This document shows positions 22,834 through 34,096 of a stretch of DNA of 64,000 nt, piece after piece. This stretch comes from Hypomyces perniciosus (taxonomy: Eukaryota; Ascomycota; Sordariomycetes; Hypocreales; Hypocreaceae). Position 1 is the first letter of the stretch; the number at the start of each line of letters is the position of its first letter. The DNA lies in the NCBI GenBank assembly GCA_008477525.1, contig SPDT01000003.1:1860001-1924000 (forward strand). Direction: 5' to 3'. The position numbers were made by a program, and so were the translations under genes. The notes under the pieces were generated by a model, which was not told the origin of the DNA, ran no database searches, and saw only the letters and a program-made list of their open reading frames with translations.

Positions 22834-23883
22834 CGGGTTTATCCATTTACCCGTCTATTCCGAACACATCCGCATCCTTCTTCGGCTCGATCCCCCTTTG
22901 TAATTTGATAACTCTTCCATTTCACAAAGCCAACCATACAGCCGCGGCTACTTGGATGACAAGGGATGGCATCAAGCCATGATGGTGCCGGTTGTCTGCG
23001 TGCATAGGTTCTCGGGGATTTGGAGTTTGATTGTCTCGTTCACGTCTTGCTCCCGTCGGCCGACATAATACTGATTTCCCACTGAATTGAATGGTGCAAG
23101 GATCTGATCTGTCACCTCTCTCTTTTGATGTGGGAGGTTATTTGGGAAAGGGGGCGGCGCAAACATATTAGGACGACGTCCCCCTGTGCCTCTGTCATAT
23201 TGCCGGCGGGCAAGCCGGTCTTGCTTTAGTGTATCTCCCAGCGGTGCGAACGGGGTCGGCGGGCCTGATGTTGGAGCTGGCTTTCTTTTTACCTGCGAGC
23301 TGTTGATGGTTGATTGGGGGAGTGTACAGATGGAATAGAAGGGTGCAAGTTTGTCAAGTTATGGAGAAGGGTGTACGTAGGTAGCTGTGGATTTGTCGCA
23401 CTTTGGAAGTTGCCGGGGCTCACAAGGGGTTCCGACAACGGGTCATCATATATCTGTTTCGTTTTTGCTTTGAAGGCACGAGGATCTGCTACAGTGTTTT
23501 GTGTTTGCTGTTTTTAACTTGTTTTGTAATATGGTTTGCTTGCACACAAGATTCGAGAGATATCGATCCTTTCCATTGTGATGGCCAGTCTGGACACCCA
23601 ACGTAGCTCCCCTGGCATACCTCAGCGCCATCACGGAGGTATTAAATGCTTGCATGTTTTGTCAATCAATCTCAGTTTATTGTTTATATAGCGTCTCGTT
23701 CCGCTACCCAATGCCGTCCGTCCTTCAACGTATGTAGAACACAACCAACCGAAACCCATCCCAAAGCAACGCCCTTCGTACTCCGCCAGTATGTACCTCA
23801 AACCCAATCAACTTCGTATCAATGTCGTTACCATCGTCGACGTCATCTCAATACCAACACGAGAAGGATTGCGTGTGAAATGC
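22834..23883. other. intergenic, rhoA 3' side
   Basis: No coding signal that I can support. The sequence after the rhoA stop is pyrimidine-rich, then T/G-rich. Confidence 0.45.
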
Positions 23884-24044
23884 CTAGTTGGGGCAGGTCT
23901 GTAATACGTTGGTTAGCTTCTGAGAGTGAGAGGCGCAGAGACAGATGGAGGACATACAGCGCCGCAGCTGGTGCAGCTCTTTGAGCCGCTGCTGATAGTG
24001 GCGGAGCACTTGGGGCAAGAGTTGTGGAAGTTGACAGGCTGCAT
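23884..24044 (-). CDS. 33-residue double-CxxC zinc-ribbon-like microprotein
   Basis: Two exons, 24044-23958 and 23898-23884, with a phase-0 59-bp intron (GTATGT...TTACAG, branch GCTAACC) encode 33 residues: MQPVNFHNS, CPKC, a Ser/Thr linker, CTSC, GATCPN and stop. Two CxxC knuckles followed by another Cys look like a minimal zinc ribbon. The second exon adds only four residues, so the gene is invisible to ORF scans. Function unknown. Support is the exact splice signals, the ATG context and the cysteine spacing; no expression evidence is available. Confidence 0.6.
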
Positions 24045-25367
24045 CTTGGAGGGATTTGCGTCTCTGTTGTTTTTTTCAAGGGAGGGAATTCGGAGTCAGG
24101 GACAGGTAGTATGTAGGGTATGTAGTTTGGTTTGGTTTGGTTTGGTTGGTGATGGAATCAGGTAGGGTCCGAGTCTACGAAGCGGGGTTGGAACCAGCAC
24201 CTTTTATATCTGTGATAAGCCTAATGTTTGCCTGCCGAGGATGTCAAGGCGTTCTTTGGCCAACTCATCAGTATGTACACATCTTCTCGGACTCGGAAGT
24301 CTCTCTTTCAGGGCGGAGTAATACTGTAATGGGTGGTTGATGATTGGATGAGGTTGGGTGAGGCGGTGACGTGCGGCTGCAGCTGGTTCCCTATTAGTAG
24401 ATGGATTGACAGAGTCTTGGACTGTCTGCACTGCACGATCATGTGTTGGCTCTGTGGGTGTCCACGGGATGTGGAGGAGGATACGAAGTATATATGTTCT
24501 GGCCAATCGCGGAAGCATGAGGGAGCCTGGTGAGTGGTATCTACGCTCGCCTTGAAGAGGCTACTAGGGAACTAAGCAATGAGGGAGGGTCAATACTATG
24601 CTAGTATTATGCTTTGCTAACAGTATTGGATCGTGGACTTGAATCTTTCGTCATTGGTGTGATTGCAGACGGCGTCATGCTATAGCGGGTTGGCACGTCT
24701 TAATCAGCCTCTTAATATGGCTTGTTTGAGCTTATGCCTTCCTTTCGTTGGCATGCACATCGCAAACACCAAAATGAACACGAAATCCGGCCAATGTCTG
24801 CATTTATTAGAGGCGAAACAATGCAGCCAGGGTCCCTGGAAACAGATGCCATCCAATAAGTACAGCGTCTTTAGCAGCATACGATCGCATCTGATACACG
24901 AAACCCACCTCAGCGCGTAGACTGCGCCACCTGTTGGCCATCTCCAGAGGCCACAAGCCAACATGAGATATTATAAAGAAGACAGCCAGCTGTTTCTCCA
25001 CGGGATCGTGAAACAGCAAAGTATGTGCTACTGCATACAAACTCAATCGCCACTCCCATCATGGCGCCAAATAAACGGGACGTCAGAGCAGAGCCACCCA
25101 ACGTCGTTTGATGAGCAGCCACAAGATCCAGTTCGTAGGCGCCGATCGAATCCCTCAAGCCAGGCGACAAGCCTCAGCATCACGATACAATCGTTTCACA
25201 CGTCCGTAATTTAGGCCGGATTGGCTTTGCACAATATCACGCACGAAAGCATCACGGTTGACTCCAATGAGCGGCCGTGGTGTGGGCAGATTCGCCGTCG
25301 TGCTGAGCGCATCGCAGGGCTTGCTAAGATATGCCTTCGGGGACGTAAAAATGAACTGGGCTGGCGA
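24045..25367. other. intergenic
   Basis: Includes a run of TTTGG units at about 24128-24148. No convincing gene on either strand. Confidence 0.45.
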
Positions 25368-27983
25368 ATGTCACTAGAATCTGATATTATGGCGAGGTTC
25401 ACCGTGGAGGTCGCTTGGTAGGTTCAGACATCTTTTCCTGTTGATATCAAGCATGTTTCTAACATATGGCTCTCTCACAGTCGCAGATGTCGCGGCCGAC
25501 TGTGGCGCTCTGAACAAGAGGTTGTCACAGTCCCAGCTGATGCAAGTGATACCATCTCAGAAGCTCGAAATTTGAAGAGAGGCGCCAGGAGAAAAGAGTA
25601 CCCTGCGTGTGTCGATCTGGCAGATATAAGGAGGATCCGTAAGTTCCCTCGACGACTTGCTCACCTTGCCTCGGCATAAATCTGATATGTCCTTCAGTAT
25701 AGAGCAGGGTATCAATCTCCTTTTCGATGACCGCGCCGACGAGGGGATTGTCTATGAAGAGGAACTCCGATCCCAGCCACCAACCCGGGAGGAACGTCCA
25801 GACCGAGTTTGGGGCCTTTGTAAATCCAAGCGGCTTGATCGGATTCTCTGGATGGACGACAAAAGACCTGGAGCTGAGGGGAAATCCATTAGAGAGACAA
25901 TACGCAATACGCCCTTTCGCGATGATGGCGAACCGGTGCTCTTCCCCTTTTCTTATTGTGGAATCCAAATCCGAAAAGGGCTCTGATTCTTTTACCGACA
26001 TTGAAGTGCAAACGGCCTTTGCCATTCGAGAACTGCTGAGACTTCAAGATGAATTACAACGCGCTGCAACAGAAGGCAGTGACTGGGAAGGGGGGCCGCT
26101 GGTGTGGTTTCTATCAAACAAGGGAGAGCAGTGGAGGGTATCCATTGGATACATCGATGCAAAGAGCAACCCGCAGAGATTTGTAAGTCGTTACCATCCA
26201 ATTCAATGTCATCTGTCTAACTTCGATATAGCTTGTTTCCAGGCTTTGGAGTGGCTCTGTGGACTCGGTCGATGATGCACTTCGACTTCTGCTCATCGTG
26301 GATTACATTTGCGACTGGGCACGAGACATATACCGAGAGACAGTCATCCAAGGCCTCGGGGCACTTGTAGCTGGCGATTCCAGAAGCTTAGCTTACGACA
26401 GCGACATCTTTTCCATGGCGGACCGTGTTGATCAGTGGGAGTTTAGCGAGTCTGAAGATCTAAGCACACCACTCGACAGCTCTGAGCTTCCAGAAGTGAC
26501 TAGGGACCCCATGCGGGCCTTTGACACTCCCCATGGAGTTCTTCGGGACATTCGTTATCTGCGATCACGCTTGATTGCTCTTTATCTCACGGCGGATAAT
26601 TTCAGATCCCTTTTACAATTCACAGACTCGCAGTAGCAGTCCGAGCGTACGATACGATCTATCCTGGAGCTCTTAAAGGGGTGTTGGAAAGTTACAAGAG
26701 AGGCCCTGGATGGCCTCGAAGCTATGTGGACGGGTGTCGATCGCAGCGGCTCAGACATGGATCCGCCAGACAAAGCATTTCTAGTCGTCGCTACCATCTC
26801 GGCCTACCTCTCGCCAGACTGGCAGCAAACCCTAGAATTAGGGTACATAGCGGTCGCAGAAGACGCCTTTGAGGTTTTAGCTAATGAAGTATCTGTACCC
26901 AGCGAGACTTTTATTTCGACATTTCGATCAATACGAGAGCATGACATGAAAGACATCCTATTGGGTTGCGTCTCAAGGGAATGCCTCGTAACCGCCCCAA
27001 TATCGCCTCCTATATCCAGAGAAACCTCCGATATACATGCTGATGTTTGTTTAGATGAAAAGGGGAGGGTGAACTCTTTTATTTCCGCAGTATATAGGCG
27101 GCATAAGATTGGACGCCAAGAACCCTCCTCACCCATCTTCAGAATATCCAGCAAGCTGCAAAAACAACCCCCATTGAACCGCATTGTCCCTGCGCATGAT
27201 AAAGTGTGGGGAAAAAAGCTACCTCACGATGGGAAACAGAGAGTATTGTTTGCAGTATCAAAGAACCCTGCCAAAGCAACAGCATTTGCAGAACTTTGCA
27301 TTTTTGTCGTGGATCAAGCCGTTCTCCATGAGCCATTGCTGGAGTTCATAAAGACTTCCATTCCTCTTGAGCAACTCCAAGTTCAAAGATTTGATCATAA
27401 CCAACCAGGCTGGTTCCGCTATTGGTCCCGCGGTCGCCATACGATGGTGAAAAAAGACGGATTCGGGGACTTGACAAACGCATACCTGAAAGGTCTGGAG
27501 TCTTTCTTCAAGGAAGACGAAGGGAGTGACGGGACGACAGCAAAGACCCTGGGACTTGTCGAACCGCCTTCCGAGCTCGCAACACCAGACATGACAAGCT
27601 CGTCACCCCTTCCAGATACACCAGTTCAGACGCCATCTGACTCTTCTACTTCTGGAGAGAAACGGAAGGTATCCAAGGATCCTCAGGCCTCACCAATGGC
27701 GCTAGGTGGCGCAAGTTCACAGGGCGAGGGAAAGCAGCTTGCCACTGGGCATACCAGCAGTAACAATACAACCCAGGCTGTCGTACCAAAAGAAGCAGGC
27801 CCTTCGTCGACAGCATCCGCGAAACGAACAGTGATCGAAATACACGATTCAGATAGCGAAGCTGAACTAGCTGCTGCTTCGAGTCGAAAACGTCATAAAG
27901 TAGATGAAAAGCAGAGCTTCTCACGAGATATGTTGGATGATGTGGAGTTGATCGAGCTGTTGGAAAATGGATATTTTTCATAG
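25368..27983 (+). pseudogene. broken fungal gene resembling PD-(D/E)XK nucleases
   Basis: Probable coding pieces run from about 25368 to 27983, with introns at about 25420-25482, 25640-25697 and 26183-26231. The middle part reads RPDRVWGL, then VLFPF, then LIVESKSEKGSD, followed by TDIEVQTAFAIRELLRLQ, GPLVWFL and LLLIVDYICDWARDIYRE. The ESK after a hydrophobic strand suggests a PD-(D/E)XK core; the rest matches a fungal family I recall without a firm name. The C-terminus is low-complexity and ends in an acidic helix after VIEIHDSDSE. Breaks: a one-base frame change in a T-run near 25950, another near 25570-25600, and an in-frame TAG at 26634-26636. From 26637 to 27983 the frame is open for more than 440 codons, so loss is recent or the piece is still used. 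Confidence 0.6.
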
Positions 27984-29025
27984 ATTATATGATGACTATG
28001 TATCAGATATTGAGCGATTGGAATCAGAATCATACTTTCCTAACACTTTTTTAACACTCTGATTATGGTCTTGCCATGAAGATATAAAAAGATCCATAGC
28101 AGACAATTACTATACCAGCTAGGACTAGTAAAACAAGCCCCTGCTATTAGCTCTGCCGGTTTCCCAGGATGCCTGCATCATCTCATTTATGTGAAGATCA
28201 AATCTCCTACTAACGCTTCCTGGCACTGGGTCTACTCCATGATAAGAAATCGCAAATCATCTGTATACACGTGCTTGGCCGTGATGGATGTGGAACACGT
28301 GGACATGCGTCAATGCTTCTATTGCATTGAGCCTTGTATTCTACGGGAATATGAAGCCGACGGCCCGCAATTATTGCAGGGGCTTACTTAGCGGCCGTCC
28401 CTCAACCTCCCTGTTCTGTACAAGTTGGTTGGAGCTTGGATAGTAGTATAACATCGGACTTCTCCTATCGCCGTGAGCTTTCTCCGTATGTTACTACAAG
28501 TAATAGTATCAGAAGTATAAAAACACGGCAGCGAAATCTTGCCAAATGCCCAGATGGTGGCACTTACTCATCTTGACCTCTATAACTCAAAGTACGCTCC
28601 AACCATCGAAGCTTTGCTAATATTATGCGGTATCTATATATCCTCGGTAGGGCCGATGGTGTTTGATCGCTTTGACATATGTGGATTTCGCGTACGCCGT
28701 ATTTGGAAGGCCGTCCACCTTCTCGGCCCGCACTCCTTTGTGGGCGCTCTTAAGCATTAATGTGTTTCAGGAAAGATAGAGGCTGATCGTGTCAATATGG
28801 ATACATTATGCCGCGCTGATTGGTCTTTGGTTGCGTGACTTGTAGGACTTACCTATGTGAGTAAGGCAGCATTGAGTCTGTCCCATATACTATTAACTAC
28901 CTACTGCTTTCTCTTATATCCGTCACCGTCACCGAGTCGAGAAAAAATGATATAAAGAGTATGCTTGGATTCAAGATAGAATAGAATCTTCATTCATCCC
29001 TAGGAAGATTCAATCACACCCGAAA
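27984..29025. other. intergenic with GH55 promoter
   Basis: No gene seen. A TATAAA at 28951-28956 lies 70 bp upstream of the glucanase ATG. Confidence 0.5.
28951..28956 (+). promoter_or_regulatory. TATA box of the GH55 glucanase gene
   Basis: TATAAA 70 bp before the start codon at 29026, in AT-rich sequence. Confidence 0.45.
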
Positions 29026-31619
29026 ATGAAGCCCTTATCCTTTTTGGGCTGCATAGCCCTGTTGCCTTCCCTCTCGTCAGCTCTTCCAAAAGTGCTTTCT
29101 GCAAAACTCGAGACAAGACAGGGCGGTTCATCATGGTTTTTACCTAACCTTGATCACACAACGGGAGCTGTCCGAGGTTTCGTTCCAAATCTCGTTAACA
29201 GCGCTGGACAAGGCAACTTCTCCTACCCGGTCTACAAGACCGTCAACTCCGGTGATTCACAAGGTTTAATCAATGCATTGATTTCTGAAGGGCCCAGTGG
29301 TGGTCAGAGAGACAACTGCTGGCTTGTCGGTCAACCTCGTGTTGTCTATCTACCCCCTGGTAGGTTTTCCTGGCACAAGTTCGTTAAAGCCATCACCCTA
29401 ACTATAGCTATACAGGAACTTATACCCTCTCAAATACGCTGTATCTTAACACAGATACTGTCCTCATTGGCGATGCTGCCAACCCGCCCACCATCCGTGC
29501 TGGATCTGGCTTCAATGGCGACTACCTCATCGTAGGTGGTCAGGGAGACGGGCCAGATCATCCCTGCGGCGGCTCCGGTGGAGAAACCCATTTCTCAGTT
29601 ATGAGTGAGTTGTAGCCCTTTCAGCTCTCATGATTTCCTGGAAAGTATGCTAACAATGCTTGTCAGTAAAAAACGTCATTCTCGACACCACGGCAAACTC
29701 GGCCAGAACCAGCTTTACTGCGTTGGGCTGGGCAGTCGCTCAGAATTGTGCTCTGGTATGTTGGCCTGCTAAGTGTACTTGATATGAATAAAACAATGCT
29801 AACATAGTTATAGGTCAACGTGCAAATTACCATGCCCCAAGGCGCTCACACTGGTATGTATAACCCTGACTTGTTGCCGACGTCTTCTAACGTATTGCTT
29901 CCTTTCAGGCATCCTCATGGGCGGAGGCTCTACTATTTCGGTATCCGATGTGCAGTTCAATTTTGGCAGTGTTGGATTGCACTGGAGTGGTAGGTCCTGC
30001 TCTTTACTTCCAAAATCATGTTTGATTGATGAAAAGCTAGCTAACTGACATGTTTTTCAGGTCATCAACAGGGGCAGATAAAGGGCATGACATTCAACAG
30101 CTGTACTACCGGAATCCTGATCGACAGCGGATTCACAATCAGTATTCTTGCTCCAGTCTGCAACACAGTTGGATCCTGCATTATTCTCAACTCAGGAAAC
30201 GCATGGGTAGCCGTCATCGACGGCCAGAGCATCAACTCGGGCGACTTCTTCACTAGCAATGTCGGGTTTCCAAACTTCATGCTTGAGAACATCTCCAAGG
30301 ATACGACTAATTCCAACATGGTCACTGTTGGCGGTGCCGTCAAGGTCGGCGGAGTCACAAGCCTTGGGACTTATATCTATGGAAACACCCGTGGCGCCAA
30401 CCCAGTCTACCAGAACAATCCTACCGCAAAACCGGTCAGTAGGCCTGCAGTGCTTGCTCCAGGGGGCAAATACCCAATCATAAAGGCACCACAGTACGCA
30501 GACAAGAAGGTCTCGGATGTTGTGAACCTGAAAGACGCGAACCAGAACGGTGGATTTACTCTTCGTGGAGACGGAGCATCTGACGATACGGCTGCGCTCC
30601 AAGGGGCCCTTAACACGGCAGCAAGCAAAGGCAAGATTGCATACTTGCCCTTCGGCATCTACAGAGTTACGTCGACTATTACGATACCTTCGGGTACTGA
30701 GCTCTACGGCGAAGCTTGGTCTACTATCTCTGGCTCAGGCAACGCCTTCTCTTCCGAGTCGAACCCTACTCCAGTCGTGCAAATCGGCAGTTCACCAGGC
30801 CAGAGAGGCACCGCTCGCATCCAGGACATTCGCTTTACCGTCAATGAGGCACTGCCAGGCGCCATTCTGCTCCGGGTGAACATGGCTGGCAACAAACCTG
30901 GCGATGTTGCCATCTTCAACTCGATCAACACCATAGGCGGTACGCGCGACACATCCCTCAGCTGCAGTAGCGAGGCTTCCTGTCGGGCTGCCTACCTCGG
31001 CGTACATCTCGCTGCTGGCTCATCGGCCTATATCGACAACTTCTGGTCCTGGGTGGCCGACCATCCTACCGATAACAGCGGCAAGGGCATCCGTGTCGCC
31101 GTTAAGGGCGGCGTGCTCGTCGAGGCCACCGCGGGAACATGGCTTGCTGGTATCGGATCAGAGCACAACTGGCTGTACCAGATTAGCTTCCACGACGCTG
31201 CCAATGTGTTCATCTCCCTCTTCCAGAGCGAGACCAACTACAACCAGGGCAATCACGGCGCTGCGCTACCAGGACAGCCCTTCAACGCTGTTAGCTGGGA
31301 CCCCAACTTCGCGTGGTGCGGTGGCGGCGACACTGTCTGCCGCATGGGTCTCGCGCAGTACTATGTCGGGAGCAACAATGCTATTTATCACTATGCCGCA
31401 GCCAGTTGGAACTTCCAGTCGTTGACAGGGGTGAACCAGGGAACGATGAATTATATCCAGAATACGATAGGTGATGCCCATCTTCACGGGTTCAGCTCTG
31501 GGCCCAACACTGCACAGATCATGCGCCTCCCTAATAATAACCAGTTTGGCAATGCTGGTGCCGATGGGTTTGGGGGGTCATGGCAGACGTTGGTCGCAGA
31601 TATCGCGAGCCAGTCATGA
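29026..31619 (+). CDS. secreted GH55 exo-beta-1,3-glucanase
   Basis: Six exons, 29026-29359, 29416-29604, 29667-29755, 29814-29853, 29909-29989 and 30061-31619, give 763 residues. The signal peptide (MKPLSFLGCIALLPSLSSA) is followed by a short propeptide ending KLETR, a Kex2-like dibasic-type context. The sequence forms two right-handed beta-helix modules: the first contains the fragments YLPPG, TLYLN, IRAGSGFNGDYL, GGGSTISVSD; the second FTLRGDGASDDTAALQGAL, IAYLPFGIY, LYGEAW. These are the paired pectate-lyase-3-like repeats of GH55. Enzymes of this family release glucose from laminarin-type beta-1,3-glucan, serving wall turnover, autolysis or mycoparasitism. No defect seen; length is normal for the family. 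Confidence 0.95.
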
Positions 31620-31994
31620 TGAGGGCCTTGTTGTCTATCTATAGAATCGTTCGAAGACTTTTGCTGATGGTTCCATTCCGATGTATATATTTTTCCAACA
31701 CTTTTCAGTCCTTAGTTGGAGTCTGCAATGAAAGATTGTATATAGATTAAACTCTTGGTGTTTCACAACGCTCTACCTTGCTCATAAGAGAGATGCTGTG
31801 ATTGAGAAGAACCAACACACCAAAATACATGGACTGCCCAAGAGCTTCTCAAGCACCGCTAATTAATAGGGACCGTGATTACTGCAGTATAGTGGGTTGT
31901 ATAATATCAAATGTGTTTAAATCGATTAGCTTTACTATCATATTTAATAAGTCATCAATCTTTATAACTCAAACGACCAGACGCACACCTCTCA

Positions 31995-33533
31995 TCACGA
32001 ACCCTCATCCGAAAGAATGTACTGCAGTTTCATCAACGTGTTTATCTGTGGTGGCAAGGTATTCAACGAGACGTGCTCCGTCTCAGCAAGATGAATCGAG
32101 AATATCCCCTCAGCCATGGCAGGTTTCATGTCTCGCTGCTCGTTATCACCGATATACGCCATGTCGCCCGGAACCACGCCCAAATGCTCAAGGACTTTTG
32201 GGAATAAGCCAGTCGTCTTGCTTATCCGAAAATGGTTGGTAGTAGCAAGGAAGTCGATCTGCTCCCCGATGCCGAGGCCATGAATCGTTCTCTCCTGTGC
32301 GTCCTGTGGGCCTTCTGTTATAACGATGATTTTCTTGCCCATGTTCTTAAGCGTTGATAATAAACTCAATGCTCCACACTTTAGTTCAAGTGAAGCCATT
32401 AGAGTAGCTTCGTACGACTCTAGCAGCTCGGACATGAATTGATCATCCTGCGGCAGAAAGAAATGAGCTAGAACCGACGCGAACCTTTCTCGTCGATAAT
32501 CAAATGATGTTTTTCCATCAGAAAAGGCATTTGCTGTTTTCAACTTCAAGACTGCGGCGTACTCGTCTTTCAATGCAGGAATAGGGGTGCCATATCGTTT
32601 GGAAATATCCTCGAGAACCTTGTGAATGGCCTTTCCAGAGCTGCGGCGAAATTCATGCAAGGTGTCATCGAGATCAAAGCCAATCCAGGTTTTCTCTACA
32701 AGGATGGCTCGCAGCCGTAGGACGTCGTCTTGCCAACATTGGAGATACGGACGGCACAGGTGTTCCTCGATGTTGAGCTTTTCAGAGTTGGACAGGAGGC
32801 CATGGTATGGCACGTGGGCTTCAATAGAGTTGCTGGCCTCCACAGTTGTAAATAGGCCAACAGACTTTTCCTCGCAGTAGATGCTCCTTTCATGATCAGT
32901 CGAGAAGAGAAAGGAGGATCCAAAAGGCTGCTTGAAGTCGAGCATCGTCTCCGAAAATGGTACTCCCCACCATGCACAAACACGACTGACTTCGGTCCGG
33001 GGCTCCCGAATGAGCCGCTCGTAGAGCAGGCACGAGACGGCATGCATTGGAGCTTGATGGAGCATCCGAAACATGTTTTTGTAGCAATCAATCGAGCTCT
33101 GTATGTCCGTCCACCCCACATGCTTCCAGCTGTCGAAGACCCGAATGGGGTCGCGGATCAAGAAAACTGGCCGGACCATAGTATATGTAGAGGGAGTTGG
33201 AAACACATTGTAGAGACCTTCGCCCTTTTGACTGTTACTATTCCCAAGTTCTTCTTTGCATATGAGGAACCGCTTGCCCGAGTTCATAGCCCTAATGAAG
33301 ACGCTGTGATGGGACGGGTCATTGAGGATGGCGTAGTCGGGACTGAAAACCTCACTCGTGTCCGCGTTTCCCATTAGGATCATTCGGCTTGTGACTGCGC
33401 AGACGGGAGACTCGGCGAAGATTCTCATGAGAAGGGCAGATCCGCTGCGAGGGCAAGCGACAAAAAGCCGCACTTGCGGTTGATGATGCAGTGATCGCGG
33501 CTCGTCCATTTGCGTGTCTCTGGATTTCAGCAT
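31995..33533 (-). CDS. two-domain protein: sulfotransferase-like P-loop domain fused to HAD hydrolase
   Basis: One exon, 512 residues, ATG at 33533. Residues about 21-275 look like a sulfotransferase fold: VRLFVACPRSGSALLMRIF (5'-phosphosulfate loop type) and FLIRDPIRVFDSW (3'-phosphate-binding region). Residues about 280-505 are a haloacid-dehalogenase-type phosphatase: FDLDDTL at 286-292 (motif I, both Asp), VITEGP at 404-409 (motif II, Thr), a Lys near 446 (motif III) and AYIGDNEQRDMKPA at 459-472 (motif IV, Asp). No stop or frame change divides the halves. A role that couples sulfo- or group transfer with phosphate removal (for example of a nucleotide by-product) is possible but only inference. 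No signal peptide; cytosolic. Confidence 0.85.
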   Translation of the reverse strand: MLKSRDTQMDEPRSLHHQPQVRLFVACPRSGSALLMRIFAESPVCAVTSRMILMGNADTSEVFSPDYAILNDPSHHSVFIRAMNSGKRFLICKEELGNSNSQKGEGLYNVFPTPSTYTMVRPVFLIRDPIRVFDSWKHVGWTDIQSSIDCYKNMFRMLHQAPMHAVSCLLYERLIREPRTEVSRVCAWWGVPFSETMLDFKQPFGSSFLFSTDHERSIYCEEKSVGLFTTVEASNSIEAHVPYHGLLSNSEKLNIEEHLCRPYLQCWQDDVLRLRAILVEKTWIGFDLDDTLHEFRRSSGKAIHKVLEDISKRYGTPIPALKDEYAAVLKLKTANAFSDGKTSFDYRRERFASVLAHFFLPQDDQFMSELLESYEATLMASLELKCGALSLLSTLKNMGKKIIVITEGPQDAQERTIHGLGIGEQIDFLATTNHFRISKTTGLFPKVLEHLGVVPGDMAYIGDNEQRDMKPAMAEGIFSIHLAETEHVSLNTLPPQINTLMKLQYILSDEGS

Positions 33534-34096
33534 ACATGACTGAAGTAGCTCTCATCCGCTGGTTGAATTGGGAAAATATGATGTAGTCTCTAGAAGGTTT
33601 GGTAAGAGATGCAGAAGGGAGATGGGGAAAATGTCGAGTTTAGTCGATGTGGGGACGAACCCCCCGACTTGACCTAGTTGCGGTTAAAATGTATATGGCG
33701 AGACAAAAGAAGCATTGAGGATGGAACAATGATTGTGAAAGTGCTGTTTCTTGCATTGACTCTCGTTGCAGGCTCTACTAGCCAAGTATTGGCTTCAGTG
33801 CCATGTTCAATTCAAGAGACCTATGCTTGATTACATCTCAGGACAGCCTCGTATCTGCCTGTCATAGGCAGTGATGACTTCATGACCTGTTTCCCATCAT
33901 CTCATAAAGCAGTCTTCGCTATGCAGGCAGTCATTGAATTCGCTTCGCCATGCAACTCATACCTTGTATTCATACAATTATCCAGAGCCAGTCTGCATTA
34001 TACGGCCCAAACCAATCCTCGCCAAGGTCTATTTGCCATTTTCTTCTATATTCGTACAACAATAAAATAGGAAGCCTAATGACAATACTTCCTTGT
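33534..34096. other. intergenic between convergent-type neighbours
   Basis: No gene seen; contains short Pro/His-poor ORFs only. Confidence 0.4.

Noticed and set aside
24180..24215. Possible tRNA (GGTTGGAACC followed by T-run)
   Set aside because: No acceptor-stem pairing or D/anticodon arms could be built upstream.
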